Shown: positions 46,572 to 57,493 of the stretch, piece by piece | Numbering within the stretch: position 1 is the stretch's first letter | Layout of the letters: each line of letters starts with the position of its first letter | Assembly: GCF_947507565.1 (NCBI RefSeq) | Contig: NC_089183.1 | Span: 2,852,001 to 2,916,000 of the forward strand | Direction of reading: 5' to 3' | Source of the DNA: Oscarella lobularis | Taxonomy: Eukaryota > Porifera > Homoscleromorpha > Homosclerophorida > Oscarellidae | DNA: 64,000 nucleotides | The notes under the pieces: generated by a model | What the model was told of the DNA's origin: nothing | Databases searched by the model: none | Seen by the model: the letters and a program-made list of their open reading frames with translations, nothing else | Made by a program: the position numbers and the translations under genes

Positions 46572-47047
46572 TGGGTTACGACTTCGCTCTTCTGGTTCTC
46601 TCACTTTCGATGGTAAAGCGTGCTATCAAACGGATGTTCTGTGATGCTTTGTGACACATTCGAATTTAGGTGTTTTGTTTTTCACGTTTTGTTCGTTCCC
46701 TGTGTCGTCGGTGGCAATTGGAATTTCGCGAGATAATGGCAAACAAAAAAATTTAGGTGTGCATTTTCTTTTGTGTAACGTCTTTAGATGGCGCTCTTAT
46801 TTGATTATAAAGCCTTTGCTATTTGTGGAACGGAGAAAAATTCCCCGCCTTTGCTAACGGGATAGTCCCAATTACGTTGACGAATTACAATGAGGAGGGA
46901 AATCCCGGGGAAATTGCATACATTATGCAGCTGCACGTACACACTTACACTCCGATTAGTGACTTATAGCGCAGTGACGGTAGACACTACTTTCGTCACC
47001 GTTCAACGTACGACTCACACCGCCAGAAAACAGAAGCAGACAGAGGC
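46572..47047. other. Spacer between the two SEFIR-tetraspanin genes
   Basis: It begins with the out-of-frame TM4-like segment (46576-46614, then gtaaag) of fusion 1 and a possible last exon near 46671. The rest, AT-rich then mixed, shows no gene and should hold the promoter of fusion 2. Confidence 0.4.
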
Positions 47048-49032
47048 ATGGCAGTTGAAGGCGGCGAGATTCGAGAGCCAACTCGAGTCTACCTTCCGAG
47101 CAACGACGATTTCGACGATCTAGATCACTCGCCAGAGAAAGTTTTCCTGTACAATCTCGCTGCTTGCCTAACTGAGAGCGGGGGACCAGACTGTAATCTG
47201 AGAGTAGATCTAGATCACGATCGCGCTGCAGATCCCCCTCCAAGCTGGCAGATGCACGCGGAAAGTCTGTCTCAGAAGGCTCATTTCATCGGCATCGTAT
47301 GCAAGAAAGTTTCCATCTCGGAAAGCACCCCTCTGTTGTCGAGACGAGAGCCCGGGAGTTCCAGACGACAGCACTGGAATTCCCATATAGTTCACCTTCA
47401 GGAAAGTACGCCACAATACACAGAAGAGGACTTTTACAATCATTATTTCACAAACCAAAGAATAAATCCGCGCATCTTCCTTATTCAATTGGATGTAAAA
47501 GATGAAAAGAGTGTTCCAGGACCTTGGAAGCGATATCCTCTATTTGTCATTCCGTCGCGACCCACCGCAGAGAACAACGATGTTCAAAAACTAGCTCGCT
47601 TTATCTGTGGACGAGAGCCTCCACCAGCACCAATTATCGTCCCACCTACAATCAGAGATAAGATGGCTTCAGAAACAGCAACGGAATGGGTACACGTGGC
47701 TGAAGAAAGAATGCCGCAAGCCAAGGTACGAGCGTTCACTTGTATGCCTAGTTCCAGCCTAGCCTGTAAACTATCGTCAGTCGTGTATGACGTTTAGTGT
47801 GAATGTGTTTTATTCCCTTAATTAAGATTAAACAGAAAGAGATAGCTCTAACCGGAGGATCCTCACTGAAACAGTTTGCCACAGCAACTTGGATAACAGC
47901 AGTGCTTATTTCGGTAACGTATAAATAACAAAGATGCATTTTTATGGCTGACTTCATTTTAAGATAATGTTCGTTATGCCCTTTACCCTGGGCTACATTA
48001 ACAACCTCGCTTCTCCAGTTGCTTATCAAGCGTTTCTGTTGTGCAATTTTTCTCTGCGTCAGTGGGCAATGATTTTTGGACCGTTCCTTTTTATAATATC
48101 TATGGTGATTATGATTCCGCTGCGTATGTTTTTACCTAAGCGCAGAAAAAAAATCAAAAACGACGACGACGACAACGTTGGGTACACGCATTGCTTCAAG
48201 ACTATCACTGGATTCTCATACGCTATTGTACATATCACAAGACTTTTAATTAACGCTATCTTTATCTGCACTTTTCCTAATTTAGACTACGTATGGGATC
48301 AGTTATGGAGCAATTTTTTTGCTCCTGATGATACCGCTTCTGATTCATTTTAGAGTATGTGTTCAAAACATTTTTGTCATTTAATGATGATATGCTTCAG
48401 GGCTTGAGTACCAAAAATCTGACGTGTGCCCTAAACAAGGGAATGGAGATGCTTGGAGACCAGACGTTAACAGCTGACGCAAATTACCTAGAAGCCAATG
48501 CACTTGAATACATCCAGAAACTGGTAAACAGCCAATGAAGGTTATCGTGCATAACTTAGTGTGCTAGGGTAATTGCTGTGGCATTGATTCCTACCATGAC
48601 TGGCAGGAGTACAGCTTCGGAAAAGGACTATCAACAACTCCAGGACTCTCTCTTCTGCAACTCAATGCAAAGAATTTTTCTTATTTACCGCCAAGCTGCT
48701 GTGTGGGCAATGACGACTTCTGTCACGTAACGTCAGGAAAAGCTAAAACAATGGTAAGAACCGTTTCAACGTAACACAGTTCTAGTGTAAGGCTTTAGGG
48801 ATGCTTGCAAGTACTAGAGAAAGATGTTAAGAGTTTTGCATTCAAATACATTCTTGGCTACAGCTTGTCCGCTGCTTTATGTATTACAGCGGTACGTTTA
48901 AATATCTTTTGGTGTCATTGTAAAGCTAAGATTCTGGTTTTCAAGGGAATCGTCAGCGCATTCTATTACAGACACCTCACTAAGAAATGGTACCTCGAAC
49001 ACGTTCAGAATCAACACGTCAGATTTCCGTAA
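47048..49032 (+). CDS. SEFIR-tetraspanin fusion protein 2 (complete)
   Basis: Seven exons, every intron phase 0, 526 aa: 47048-47725, 47827-47913, 47964-48290, 48401-48523, 48568-48753, 48799-48891, 48946-49032. Residues about 35-205 form a SEFIR domain (KVFLYNLAACL, CNLRVDLDHDR, PPSWQMHAESLSQKAHFIGIVCKK), as in IL-17 receptors and Act1. A linker rich in Pro leads to TM1 (FATATWITAVLISIMFVM), TM2 (WAMIFGPFLFIISMVIMI, then a basic RRKKIK loop) and TM3 (FSYAIVHITRLLINAIFIC). The large extracellular loop has the six tetraspanin cysteines: CCG at 408-410, SCC at 448-450, C457 and GC at 468-469. TM4 (FKYILGYSLSAALCITA) follows. SEFIR and tetraspanin N-termini are both cytosolic, so the topology is coherent. 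The final intron is 54 nt without a stop, so an unspliced form is also possible. Likely role: membrane-organised inflammatory-type signalling; inferred. Confidence 0.78.
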
Positions 49033-49542
49033 AGTTGTTGTATATGACGTACCGTCGCTAGTAGCAGAACCTGGTATCGTGATATTGCAATCGTATCACA
49101 CAGCCGTTACAATCCTTTGGTGTGCACAATACAGTACTACTGTACACCCACTATCAGATAAGAAACGGCTTTACGTGCAGACAAGTCTCAGTGGCATTGT
49201 ACTTGCGTCACATTTCTGCGCATTGCGACAGAGTCTGCGCGCATTCCGCTATTCCAAATGAATGAGAACGGACAGACGTTCGGGTCTAAGAATGTGGCAG
49301 GCGACGAGAGACAAGTACCATGCACTGAAACGTCCTGTCTCCAAGGTCAACGCATATGGCCTCTGCACACAAGCGTGAGGAACGAGAACGTCTAAAACGC
49401 GTTCTTCGAGCTACGGCTGGCTATCAGGTTGATTCTTTTGCACGGTCACGCCTGTCTTTTGCGTAGAAACCGCTGTCGATACCAGTAATCCGTGCTGCGG
49501 GGTCGGATGGCTGCGCCACCGCGGATGCCAACGGCCAACGGT

Positions 49543-49625
49543 GTAGCCTCGCGTGCGGGGCCGTGCCAGGCCCTTCTCCTCCGATCCCGAATAAACCCCG
49601 GCCGAAAGGGGCCACGCGAGGCTAC
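49543..49625. repeat. 13-bp inverted repeat (possible structured RNA or MITE)
   Basis: GTAGCCTCGCGTG at 49543-49555 is perfectly complementary to CACGCGAGGCTAC at 49613-49625, with 57 bases between. The loop itself has GC-rich pairs (cggggcc / ggggcc). The whole would form a stable hairpin. Confidence 0.8.
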
Positions 49626-49769
49626 AACGGCGGATCGCGAAGGAGATTTCACGCACGCACACTCCGTATCAACCAGCCATAGTTAGGGACGACTTTCCTG
49701 TTTCGCCTAACCGTGGACGAAAAGCGACGCTACGTAGGAGCGGAAATGCCACGTCCATCAGAATTGTTT

Positions 49770-49910
49770 ACGCCTTTCTCTTTCTCCGCGGCTTCTTCCG
49801 CTGTTCGTCGCGGCTATTTGCCATCACTGCACAACGAATGCACCGTCTGAACAACTTCGCGTGCAAGCAACGGCTCCCAGACGGCGATTCTCTCCGTCTC
49901 GTGCCTTCCG
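49770..49910 (+). repeat. Dispersed repeat, copy 2 (partner at 44324-44490)
   Basis: See the copy at 44324. Here it lies about 180-320 bp upstream of the start codon of BTB gene 2 and ends in gtctcgtgccttcc, where copy 1 has cctcgtgccttttagg. Confidence 0.7.
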
Positions 49911-50086
49911 CGACGTGCGTTAGACAACCACACCCGACTGTCAGCACCAGCAGCAAATTAGCACCAAGGCAATCATTATCAGAGCGTTTGAGTCTCTCGC
50001 AGACTTAGAGCGAGAGGTGTCTAGCTCACGTGCTAAAGCACGTTCACTCCCAACTACTCACCGTACGCGACTCCGTCTTGGTAATC

Positions 50087-50848
50087 ATGGGTGATGAGAC
50101 CGTCTCTTTTCCCGATTTTGAGGAACCGTGGAAAAACAGCGACGCTACGCTGATCGTAGAGGACAAAATTTTCTACGTTCATCAGATTGTGCTCGGCGTG
50201 GCGTCACCCTTCTTTGAAACTCTTTTTGCTGAGGCCAAATTTGCAGAAGGAACGACTAAGACAGCGACACTGAAAGGAAAAACAGCTGCTGATGTTCGCG
50301 ACTTGCTTCAGGTTTTGTATCCTCCGCACAAGGATCTAACAAGCAAGTGCAATAAGTAATTGGAAGGTGGTTTTAAATTAACCAACCGTCTATGTCTAGA
50401 AAGCATGATCAACCGTATTTTGCCTCTTGCCGAAGAGTTTCTCATGCTAGGAATAAAAAGAACGTGCGAAAAAGCTTTGCTCAGTTATGGCAAATTTGAC
50501 CTCAACTCAGTCGTCTTGGCAGATTGTTACAATCTGCCTCGTTTGAGGGAATCTGCTTTAGAGTACATAGGAAACAAATATTCCTTTCGTAGTCTTCTGA
50601 ATGACGAATTGTTTAAAAAGTTAGAGGGATCGAGTAAAAGTCAGATACTTGAAAAACGAATTCGACACGTTTTTGGCCGTCTCCCTAGAGACGTTGAGCA
50701 GCTTCTTCTTGATTATGAAAGAACCAATGGTAAAGTCAACATATCTAAAGTCAAGGAAAAATTGGTGCAAGTGTGCACGCTTGAACCACATACGTTGTCA
50801 ACTGATAAAATTTCAAGTTTTGGACTGTATTCAACTCCCTGCTGGTAG
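50087..50848 (+). CDS. BTB-domain protein 2
   Basis: Exons are 50087-50342 and 50400-50848 (234 aa). The BTB domain (SDATLIVEDKIFYVHQIVLGVASPFFETLF) is very close to that of BTB 1, and the second exon is colinear as far as LPRDVEQLLLDYE. The intron begins with GC (ACAA/GCAAGT) exactly where BTB 1 has GTAAGT; reading through hits a stop at once, so splicing is needed if the protein is made whole. An in-frame ATG at 50030 could add 19 residues. The last 45 residues differ from BTB 1, but both end in Trp. It probably arose together with BTB 1 by duplication around the SEFIR-tetraspanin pair. Confidence 0.8.
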
Positions 50849-51643
50849 ACAACATGTACTATTTGGTTTTTCAACACTTATGACTAAATTGCTCAATCGT
50901 GGTACAGTAACTCATTTTTTGTTAGGAGACTGAGGTTTACCTACTGCAAATATAATCAATTAATTAAATATGTTTTAGGGAAATGCTAGTAGCACCGTAC
51001 TTCAATTTCAGGAACCTGACTTGAAAAATGTGACGAGACAACAATGAGTGAGAGTGGACTGCAATGTGATAGAACAATGCCACTGTCGTTCTCCAACTAA
51101 CCAAATGATGGAACCTCTATAGACTTGGCAACTTTGATTTCACGTCTCCCCAAACAAGTGGGAGACGCGAGGACTGCTAAGATGCGCTCATTGATTTTTT
51201 TTTCGTCCAGAGATGATTGGCCTTGCACCGGCTCTCCTATCGGCGTTTAGCTTCTCTTCGCTTCGTTACAGTCATTTTGGGAGAGGGGACGTCAGTATCC
51301 CTAATCCCAGTACAGTGCAGTACGCTTAGGCAAACGACAGGTACGAAACGGAGTCGACCATGGCGGGGGAAAACGACAGCTGTAGACGATGCGATGACAG
51401 GGTTCTCCCCCGATGCGCGAAGATGCGCGAAGCGAACGCTTGCAACGGACCCGTATGTTTGTTGGGTGGAGCTGTCTACTCACTTTCACCACGGATACTT
51501 CTTCTAGTATCCGTGCTTTCACTCACTCTCGGTCATTCGCGTTGCCTTCAAGCATCTGTGCTGAAAGATTTGTTGTAAGTCGTAGTTAGGCCGCATCTTT
51601 ATCAGGCTAGTCTCTGTAGACCCATTTATTCCGTAGAGCCAAC
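50849..51643. other. Spacer upstream of CARD GTPase 1
   Basis: No gene recognised. Plus-strand frames at 51217-51507 and 51360-51578 are open for 70-96 codons, but without domain or homologous neighbour. The sequence turns GC-rich near 51350-51460 and should include the promoter of the next gene. Confidence 0.35.
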
Positions 51644-54600
51644 ATGGGTGACCCAAAATGGAAGCAATTTCTTAATCCTGTGATGAGCGAAGCAGTTGAT
51701 GCTCTCGCTAGCCTTATTTCAGCAAAACTCTTTGATAAACTACTGGAAAGAAAGTGTCTCACCGATGAACAATATGAGAAATTAGTTCAAAGTCTTGACG
51801 ATTCTCAGATCATCTCGAGTGAGATTGCTCGCAAACTGTTTCTAACGCTAAAACGCCTCCCGCATCCATCGTTTGACAATTTCTGCGCCGTGATAGAGCA
51901 CGTCTATGGGAATAATGACCTCTTTTGTTGTTTGAACCCTTCTCTGCAAAAATCGAAGGATGTGGACACTGCAAGCCAATCCTGTGAACAATTTTCTGAC
52001 ACTTTTTCTGAAGACGACGTATTACCGGTAGATATTTTTGTTGATGAAAAGCTAATGGAAGAGTATAAACCTCATCATGAATGTGTCGTAGGCTTAGTTA
52101 AATCAAACATAGCGATGCCTGAAATGAAAACTGGAAAGCTTCGAGTTTATCTTCAGAGTCTCTCCAGCATGAAACTAAAACATCCTTACAAGAAGCGAGT
52201 TGGAAATGAAATTGTCATTTCTGAGAGTTGTGGTCTAAGAATTTTCCTACCAGAAACAACAACGGAGCATTTCGAGAAGCAAAAAAAGATCATTTTTCGA
52301 AGGGTTTCTAGCTTATTAGACTTCACAAACATAGAGATTCTGCCAGGAAGTTGTTACGTTATTCTCTCTCTTAGAGGAATTGACTTTGTGAGATTCCTAT
52401 GTAATCTACATGATTCTCGATTACTGATTCCTTTTATTCAACTTGACCCTAAAGTTGAGATTGAGTTTGACAGCCTTCGTCCTGTCAAAATGACTTGTCT
52501 TTTGAAGCAGACAGTGATGATGTCAACAGTAGCACATGCTCTTCCTGCAGTCAAGCAAACAGCTAGTAGGCTAAGTCGTCTTTTAGCCAAATGCCAGGAT
52601 TGCTATTATTGTCTTGATACTATGGCAAATCTACAGAGCGAAGTACGTCGGAGAGTAACACAGACCGCTCTGCAAGGTTCAGTAAACGCGAGGGGTGCAT
52701 AGCATGAATAAACGGTTTTATTTGCAGGAAAAGAAAGAGAAAGAGCAAATTTGCAACCTACAGTTATCAACCCAACCGCTGTTTTTAAGGTAATTGCATG
52801 GTTTCTTTGATGGTTTCATACAAATGTTGGACTTTAGAATGCAGAAAGAAACCTCGATAATTGGGTACTTCTTTGTTACAGATTACACTGTACATTTAAA
52901 ATTATACGTTGTCTTTTATAGGCTGCGAACATTTTGAAATCTAGAAGAGAAACTCTTATACCCCAACGTCTGCTAATTTCTTCACTTGCTCGCTCCTATT
53001 CCACTCTTCGCCAGTCCCTCAGCGTCACTCGAAAGTCTGCATCTCAGGCTAAAGGCGACGAGTCTCGAGATGATTCTGACTCTAATGATACGAATGTTTG
53101 CCAACTATGCGAACTGTACGGCGAGAAAACGAAGGCCGAAGTTGTCTGCATTAGCGGCTGCAAGCTCGATCACCACTGCATGGATTGTTGGGAGCATGCC
53201 CACAAAAGACCCAAACTGCGCAACCACAAGTATAAAAGAGTTTCGGATCCTTTTAAGTTTGAGAGAAAACAAACAGCACTAAACTTGGTGAGAAACGAGA
53301 AAATTTCAACGTTGCCCAAATCGACTTTACCTTGGAAGACTCTAGCACCAGGTTTGTTTCAGCTTTTTAAAGTTGTCTTGGCCGATACCGATGAAAAGGT
53401 AGTGGTTGTAGAGGAAGAACTTGCCGGTCTCTGCAACACGTTTACACCTAATTGTTGTACTCTTGATTGTTCTGAAATTGACTTTAACTCGTTGAAAGCG
53501 CTTTCTGTCACTCCTATTGGACTAGTAGGAGACAATCGAGCAATTCATGGTTTCCTTCAAAATCATCTTAAGCTCAAGGATGTTGACTACAATACAATGG
53601 TTGATCCTGATGTCTGCCCCGCCGGCTTGTACGCCCTCATGCCCAACAAATCGACGCTTGTCGTATTTTACTGGCGATTAGGCCGTCACACGGAAAACAA
53701 TAGAATTACCTGTCAAATGTTAAGGCACGTTAGAGATTTATGTCACGAAGTTGTCGTGTGCATTGAAGAAAAAATCTTGTCAAATCTGAAATTTCCTCGA
53801 CCACAAAAAAGAGATCATCTGTTAATGTACAAACACGTAACAATAGACAATGAAGTTATTAAACACCAAGCAAGAGCCTCAAATGGGTTTGACGCTGCTT
53901 TTGAAGCCACAAGCGAGAAAGTCGTTCTTTCTAATAACGAACTGAATGTGTATTTGTGCACTCCTTCCCTTCATCGATCATCGTTCAAACAGTCGTCTAT
54001 GAAAGACAGATATAAGGTTTTCAGGCTTGAAGTAACAAATGACGAGAAAGTTGCTGCTGACGCTGATCCAAACCATACGTTTCGTCCTCTGTTCAAGTTT
54101 TTACGTGGCGCTGAGATGAGTCTACAAATAGATGACTTAGAAGTGAAAGCCTTGTTCTCGTCATCATACGAAGACAACATGATTCTTGTAGCATGTTCAA
54201 GACCAAGTGGTATTGGAAAAAATCGTGCTGATGGTGACAGTGACATGGTTGTCTATGTCGATAATTGGAGAAATTTGACAGATAACGTATTTAAACGTTT
54301 TGTGAAAAAACACATTAGCCTGTTGGCTTTTGATGCAAAAACACGGCTTTTGGCATTGTGCTACAACGACAGGAAACAAATCGCTATTTTTGAGTTCACA
54401 GAATATTTTACGAACCTCAAACACTATTCTGACATTTCATTGAATGACATCTCTATACAAGAGGTTTTGCATATGCAATTTATACAAGGGAAAAAAGAAA
54501 TTCTCTTAGTTGGCTCAAATTCAAAAGGCTACATTTACAGCATCAAATATCATGTTTTTACCGCCGGCGTTTTGAATTTGGAAGTAGAAGAAGAGTCATT

Positions 54601-56209
54601 GGCAGATGTTATTTCTTACGATGACTTTGTAATTACTGTAACAAAAGAGGCTGCCAGCGACAAAAAGGAAGGAGTCAAAACAGAGAGTTGTCGGTGCAAT
54701 TTCAGCGTTAGAGCGTACTCTTCTGAAACGCGTGATCTACTTTGCAAGGAAAAGTTGTACACGTTTGTCAACGTAAGCCAAAAGTCTAAGTTTCGCCTAG
54801 TTGAGCTTTCGTCTCAGCTGCACCTAGTTTGCATTGACGTTACTTCAGGAAAATGTCAGTCTGCTCGTCTCAGCCTTATTTCACCTGGCACAAACATCGT
54901 TACAATGCAGGCTTCCAGTAGAGAAAATGACGATTTAAAAGACAATGAAATTTTGGAAAATTTTCTTACAATTTTTCGAAAGTACCCAATAACCAATAGC
55001 TATGCAAAAGAAACCAAGCCACTTAGAGTTGCATTTGCTATTCCAAACCAGCCCAATCCATACGCCTTTCGGAAAAGTTTTCAAGATAATGTGGAATCAT
55101 ATTTTCACAGCATGTTTAGAGCTCTTCAGGCGGAGACAGGAAAGCAAGTAGACCAATTAGAAAAAGGAATGAGGCTTCAAACTTGTTTTACTGATGACAT
55201 GTCAGCCGTCTTTTCTTATCCGTACGAACCAGTGAAAGTCAGTGACTTTGTCTTGGCCGTATCGACCGCTGTACCAATCCAAATTGCCAGACCAGAAAAT
55301 AATCGTCTAATTCCCCTGACAAAAGGAGGGAACGTCGTGCTTGCTGGATCATTGTCTTCAACTGATGACGTCAAAGCCGCCTTTTCTTTTGGGGTATATG
55401 AAGCAGTCTTGCGTTACGCAAAAGCACCGGCAAAAGTAATATCAGCTACAGGCATGAAAAGAGTTGGTAAAAGTTTTCTGCTCAATCACATGACGGGTTC
55501 TCTGTTTGACGTTGCTGGTGGCAGAGGTACACAGGGAGTATGGATGGCTATTAAACTTTATCCAGACGTCACTGTTATCGCACTTGATTTTGAAGGCTTT
55601 GGCTCTTCTGAAAGAAGCACGATAGAAGACGTGCTCATGGTTCTTTTTGGCGCTGCAGTAAGTTCACTGACTGTGTTGAAAATGGCGCCTCGATTCGACA
55701 AGAATACAAGGCGACTGTTTGACTTCATACAAGAAAGCGCCAACCGGTTTACACTTACGCAAAGCGACACAAAGCAGCTGTTTAACGGAAAGCTTGCCAT
55801 TCTTTGCAAAGACGTACCCTTCGGTGATTCTACAGCCATTAGATATGAGATAAAAGCTAAAATAGAGGAAATGCTGAAGAATACTTCTCACAACAATTTT
55901 GGTACTAAATTATATAGTGAAAAGCTTCGTGTTTTAACCTCGGAAACATTTGGAAAAGAAGATATGTTCGCAAGTTTTGACATGATAAAAGAGTACCTTC
56001 ATGAGCAAGAAGAAGGATTGTCTGCTACAGAAAAAAGCCTTAAAGTTACAGACAATCCTGAGGACACTGGCTGTCAACGCCAACGCCAACGCCAACGCAT
56101 TCTTTCTGCAAGCAGTATCGCTCATGTAATGAAAACTGCTCTTGCCAAAATATATTTGCTGGACTGGAAATCTTTTGAAAATGCAGAACTTGAAGAAATC
56201 CATGCTTAA
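51644..56209 (+). CDS. CARD - B-box - large GTPase protein 1
   Basis: Exons are 51644-52676, 52728-52789 and 52922-56209 (1460 aa; phases 1 and 0; the GTTCAG donor is the only one that keeps the frame). Residues 10-90 look like a CARD (ISAKLFDKLLERKCLTDEQYE, ARKLFLTLKRLP). Residues 425-470 form a B-box-type zinc finger (CQLC, CISGC, HHCMDCWEHAH). Residues about 500-1150 include a duplicated-looking beta-rich part (YVDNW, SLLAFDAKTRLLALCYND, ILLVGSNSKGYIYSI). Residues 1205-1430 are a GTPase resembling GBP/dynamin-type large GTPases: P-loop GMKRVGKS, switch region GTQGVWM, DxxG as DFEGFGSS. The RD motif of GBPs is replaced by LCKD, a possible TKXD-like base motif. The combination suggests an intracellular immune sensor. 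It is cytosolic, with no membrane segment. Confidence 0.78.
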
Positions 56210-57493
56210 CTGAAGTTACACGTTAAATCTGCTGTGACACGTGGCGCCACGTCATTGTGGTGTTGTTAAGTGTTTAGGATTAGAATGAGTGTGTTTTTTT
56301 GTATGTAGAAAGAGTTTTATGTAAAGTGATGCTGTCTAGCTTTGTTAGACTAAGGTAGAAAAACAAATAAGTTCTTTGCGGTCGTTCTGAGAAAGACGTG
56401 CAATTTTGAGGTGCCTGGTAGCTAATTTGATCAAGCCCAAACGGTGAAAGTATTATGCTTCCATTGGGAAAGTGGAATCGATCATTCTGTTGTGACAGGC
56501 AGAGGACATTGTCGAGTACGATGCAAAAGAGCTCGATCCGCCACTTGGATGAGGATCATGAACTCTTAGAGGAGTCCCTTCGTGGCAACGCTCAATACCC
56601 AAGCATTCGAGAGAATTGCGAAAGCAAGAAAGAATGTGAGAGCAAGATCGAGGAAAAGGCGTGCATGGAGAGGCTCCTCTAGCCGTCGGGTTTCCTAGTA
56701 CTGCCACGCTTACATGCATGTGCAGTTCATGCACGACGTCGCGAAGACGGCCCAGATCCTAATTGGTTTTAGCGAGCACCGTTCATGAACGTCTGAGCAT
56801 AGATACTGGAGTATCTATGGTCTGAGCGTTGCCTCAACAGTCGATCACCGAAATCGTGAATTGTCCTGGTTTTCCGTCTTCTTTTGAGAGCACGACACCT
56901 ACTGATAGGTCAGCGAGAACTAAAAATAATTCCCTAAATCCCTAAGTATTCGATCGTCCGAGGGGGCTTTCCGCTTCGTGAAAACGATTGTTCAGACACA
57001 GATTGACAGCCTTGGCTGCGCCTCGGATGCCTTGCGCGTCAGATATGCTCAAACGCCGAAAAATCGTGAGTTCCCAGTCACTTGATCACTTTCTAGTCTG
57101 AGCATACCCACTTTTCTTTCCGCCAGCTTCGCATCGACAGGGATATAATAGCCTGGCATCGCAAGACACGCAAGCGAACTTTAGTTCACAACCACGTGAT
57201 CATTTTGCAGTCTGAGCATGCCCACTGACCTCCGGCACCGTCCCTCTGGCCCTCTGGCCCTCTGAGAGTTTCTCGCTCCGCATGGCAAGCGATCGAGCAG
57301 TGAATGCGCTCTAACTTCCTTCTAATTGACGATTCCTAGAAGAGGTCGCTCTTACGCGCATCTCGTGAGCTCTTGTACCAGTTGGTGCCAGCCATCGCCC
57401 ACATATCCAGGAACTTTTCACTCCTACATGCACCTCGTGATTTCTCTTGTTTGCGATTTCGTCTTCTTGGCAACCGCTAGAAAACGCTTCGAA
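56210..57493. other. Spacer and promoter of CARD GTPase 2
   Basis: No convincing gene (a 75-codon frame at 56455-56682 has no domain). It contains a perfect 10-bp-stem palindrome (56798-56819) flanked by gtctgagc repeats. Further copies of gtctgagcat stand at 57096 and 57210, inside 30-bp direct repeats that contain tgatca, tctgagcat and cccact. There is also a triple ccctctgg near 57241. The repeats lie within 400 bp of the start codon and are candidate regulatory sites. Confidence 0.45.
56791..56827. repeat. Palindrome between gtctgagc direct repeats
   Basis: CATAGATACT-GG-AGTATCTATG at 56798-56819 is a perfect inverted repeat with a 2-base loop, with GTCTGAGC starting at 56791 on the left and at 56820 on the right. 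A dimeric transcription-factor site or a small transposon footprint would look like this. Confidence 0.8.

Larger units (their letters stand above)
49033..50086. other. Spacer between fusion 2 and BTB 2
   Basis: No gene. It has a GC-rich patch (49440-49640) with a 13-bp inverted repeat and, from 49770 to 49910, the second copy of the dispersed repeat. Several frames are open across the GC-rich patch, but codon content differs in each and none has a recognisable domain. Confidence 0.4.

Noticed and set aside
51217-51578. Possible small genes upstream of CARD GTPase 1
   Set aside because: Two overlapping frames in different phases with no protein features; more likely promoter sequence or 5' UTR.
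56455-56682. 75-codon frame in the spacer before CARD GTPase 2
   Set aside because: Lys/Glu-rich, no domain, no splice partners and overlapped by a minus frame of similar size.
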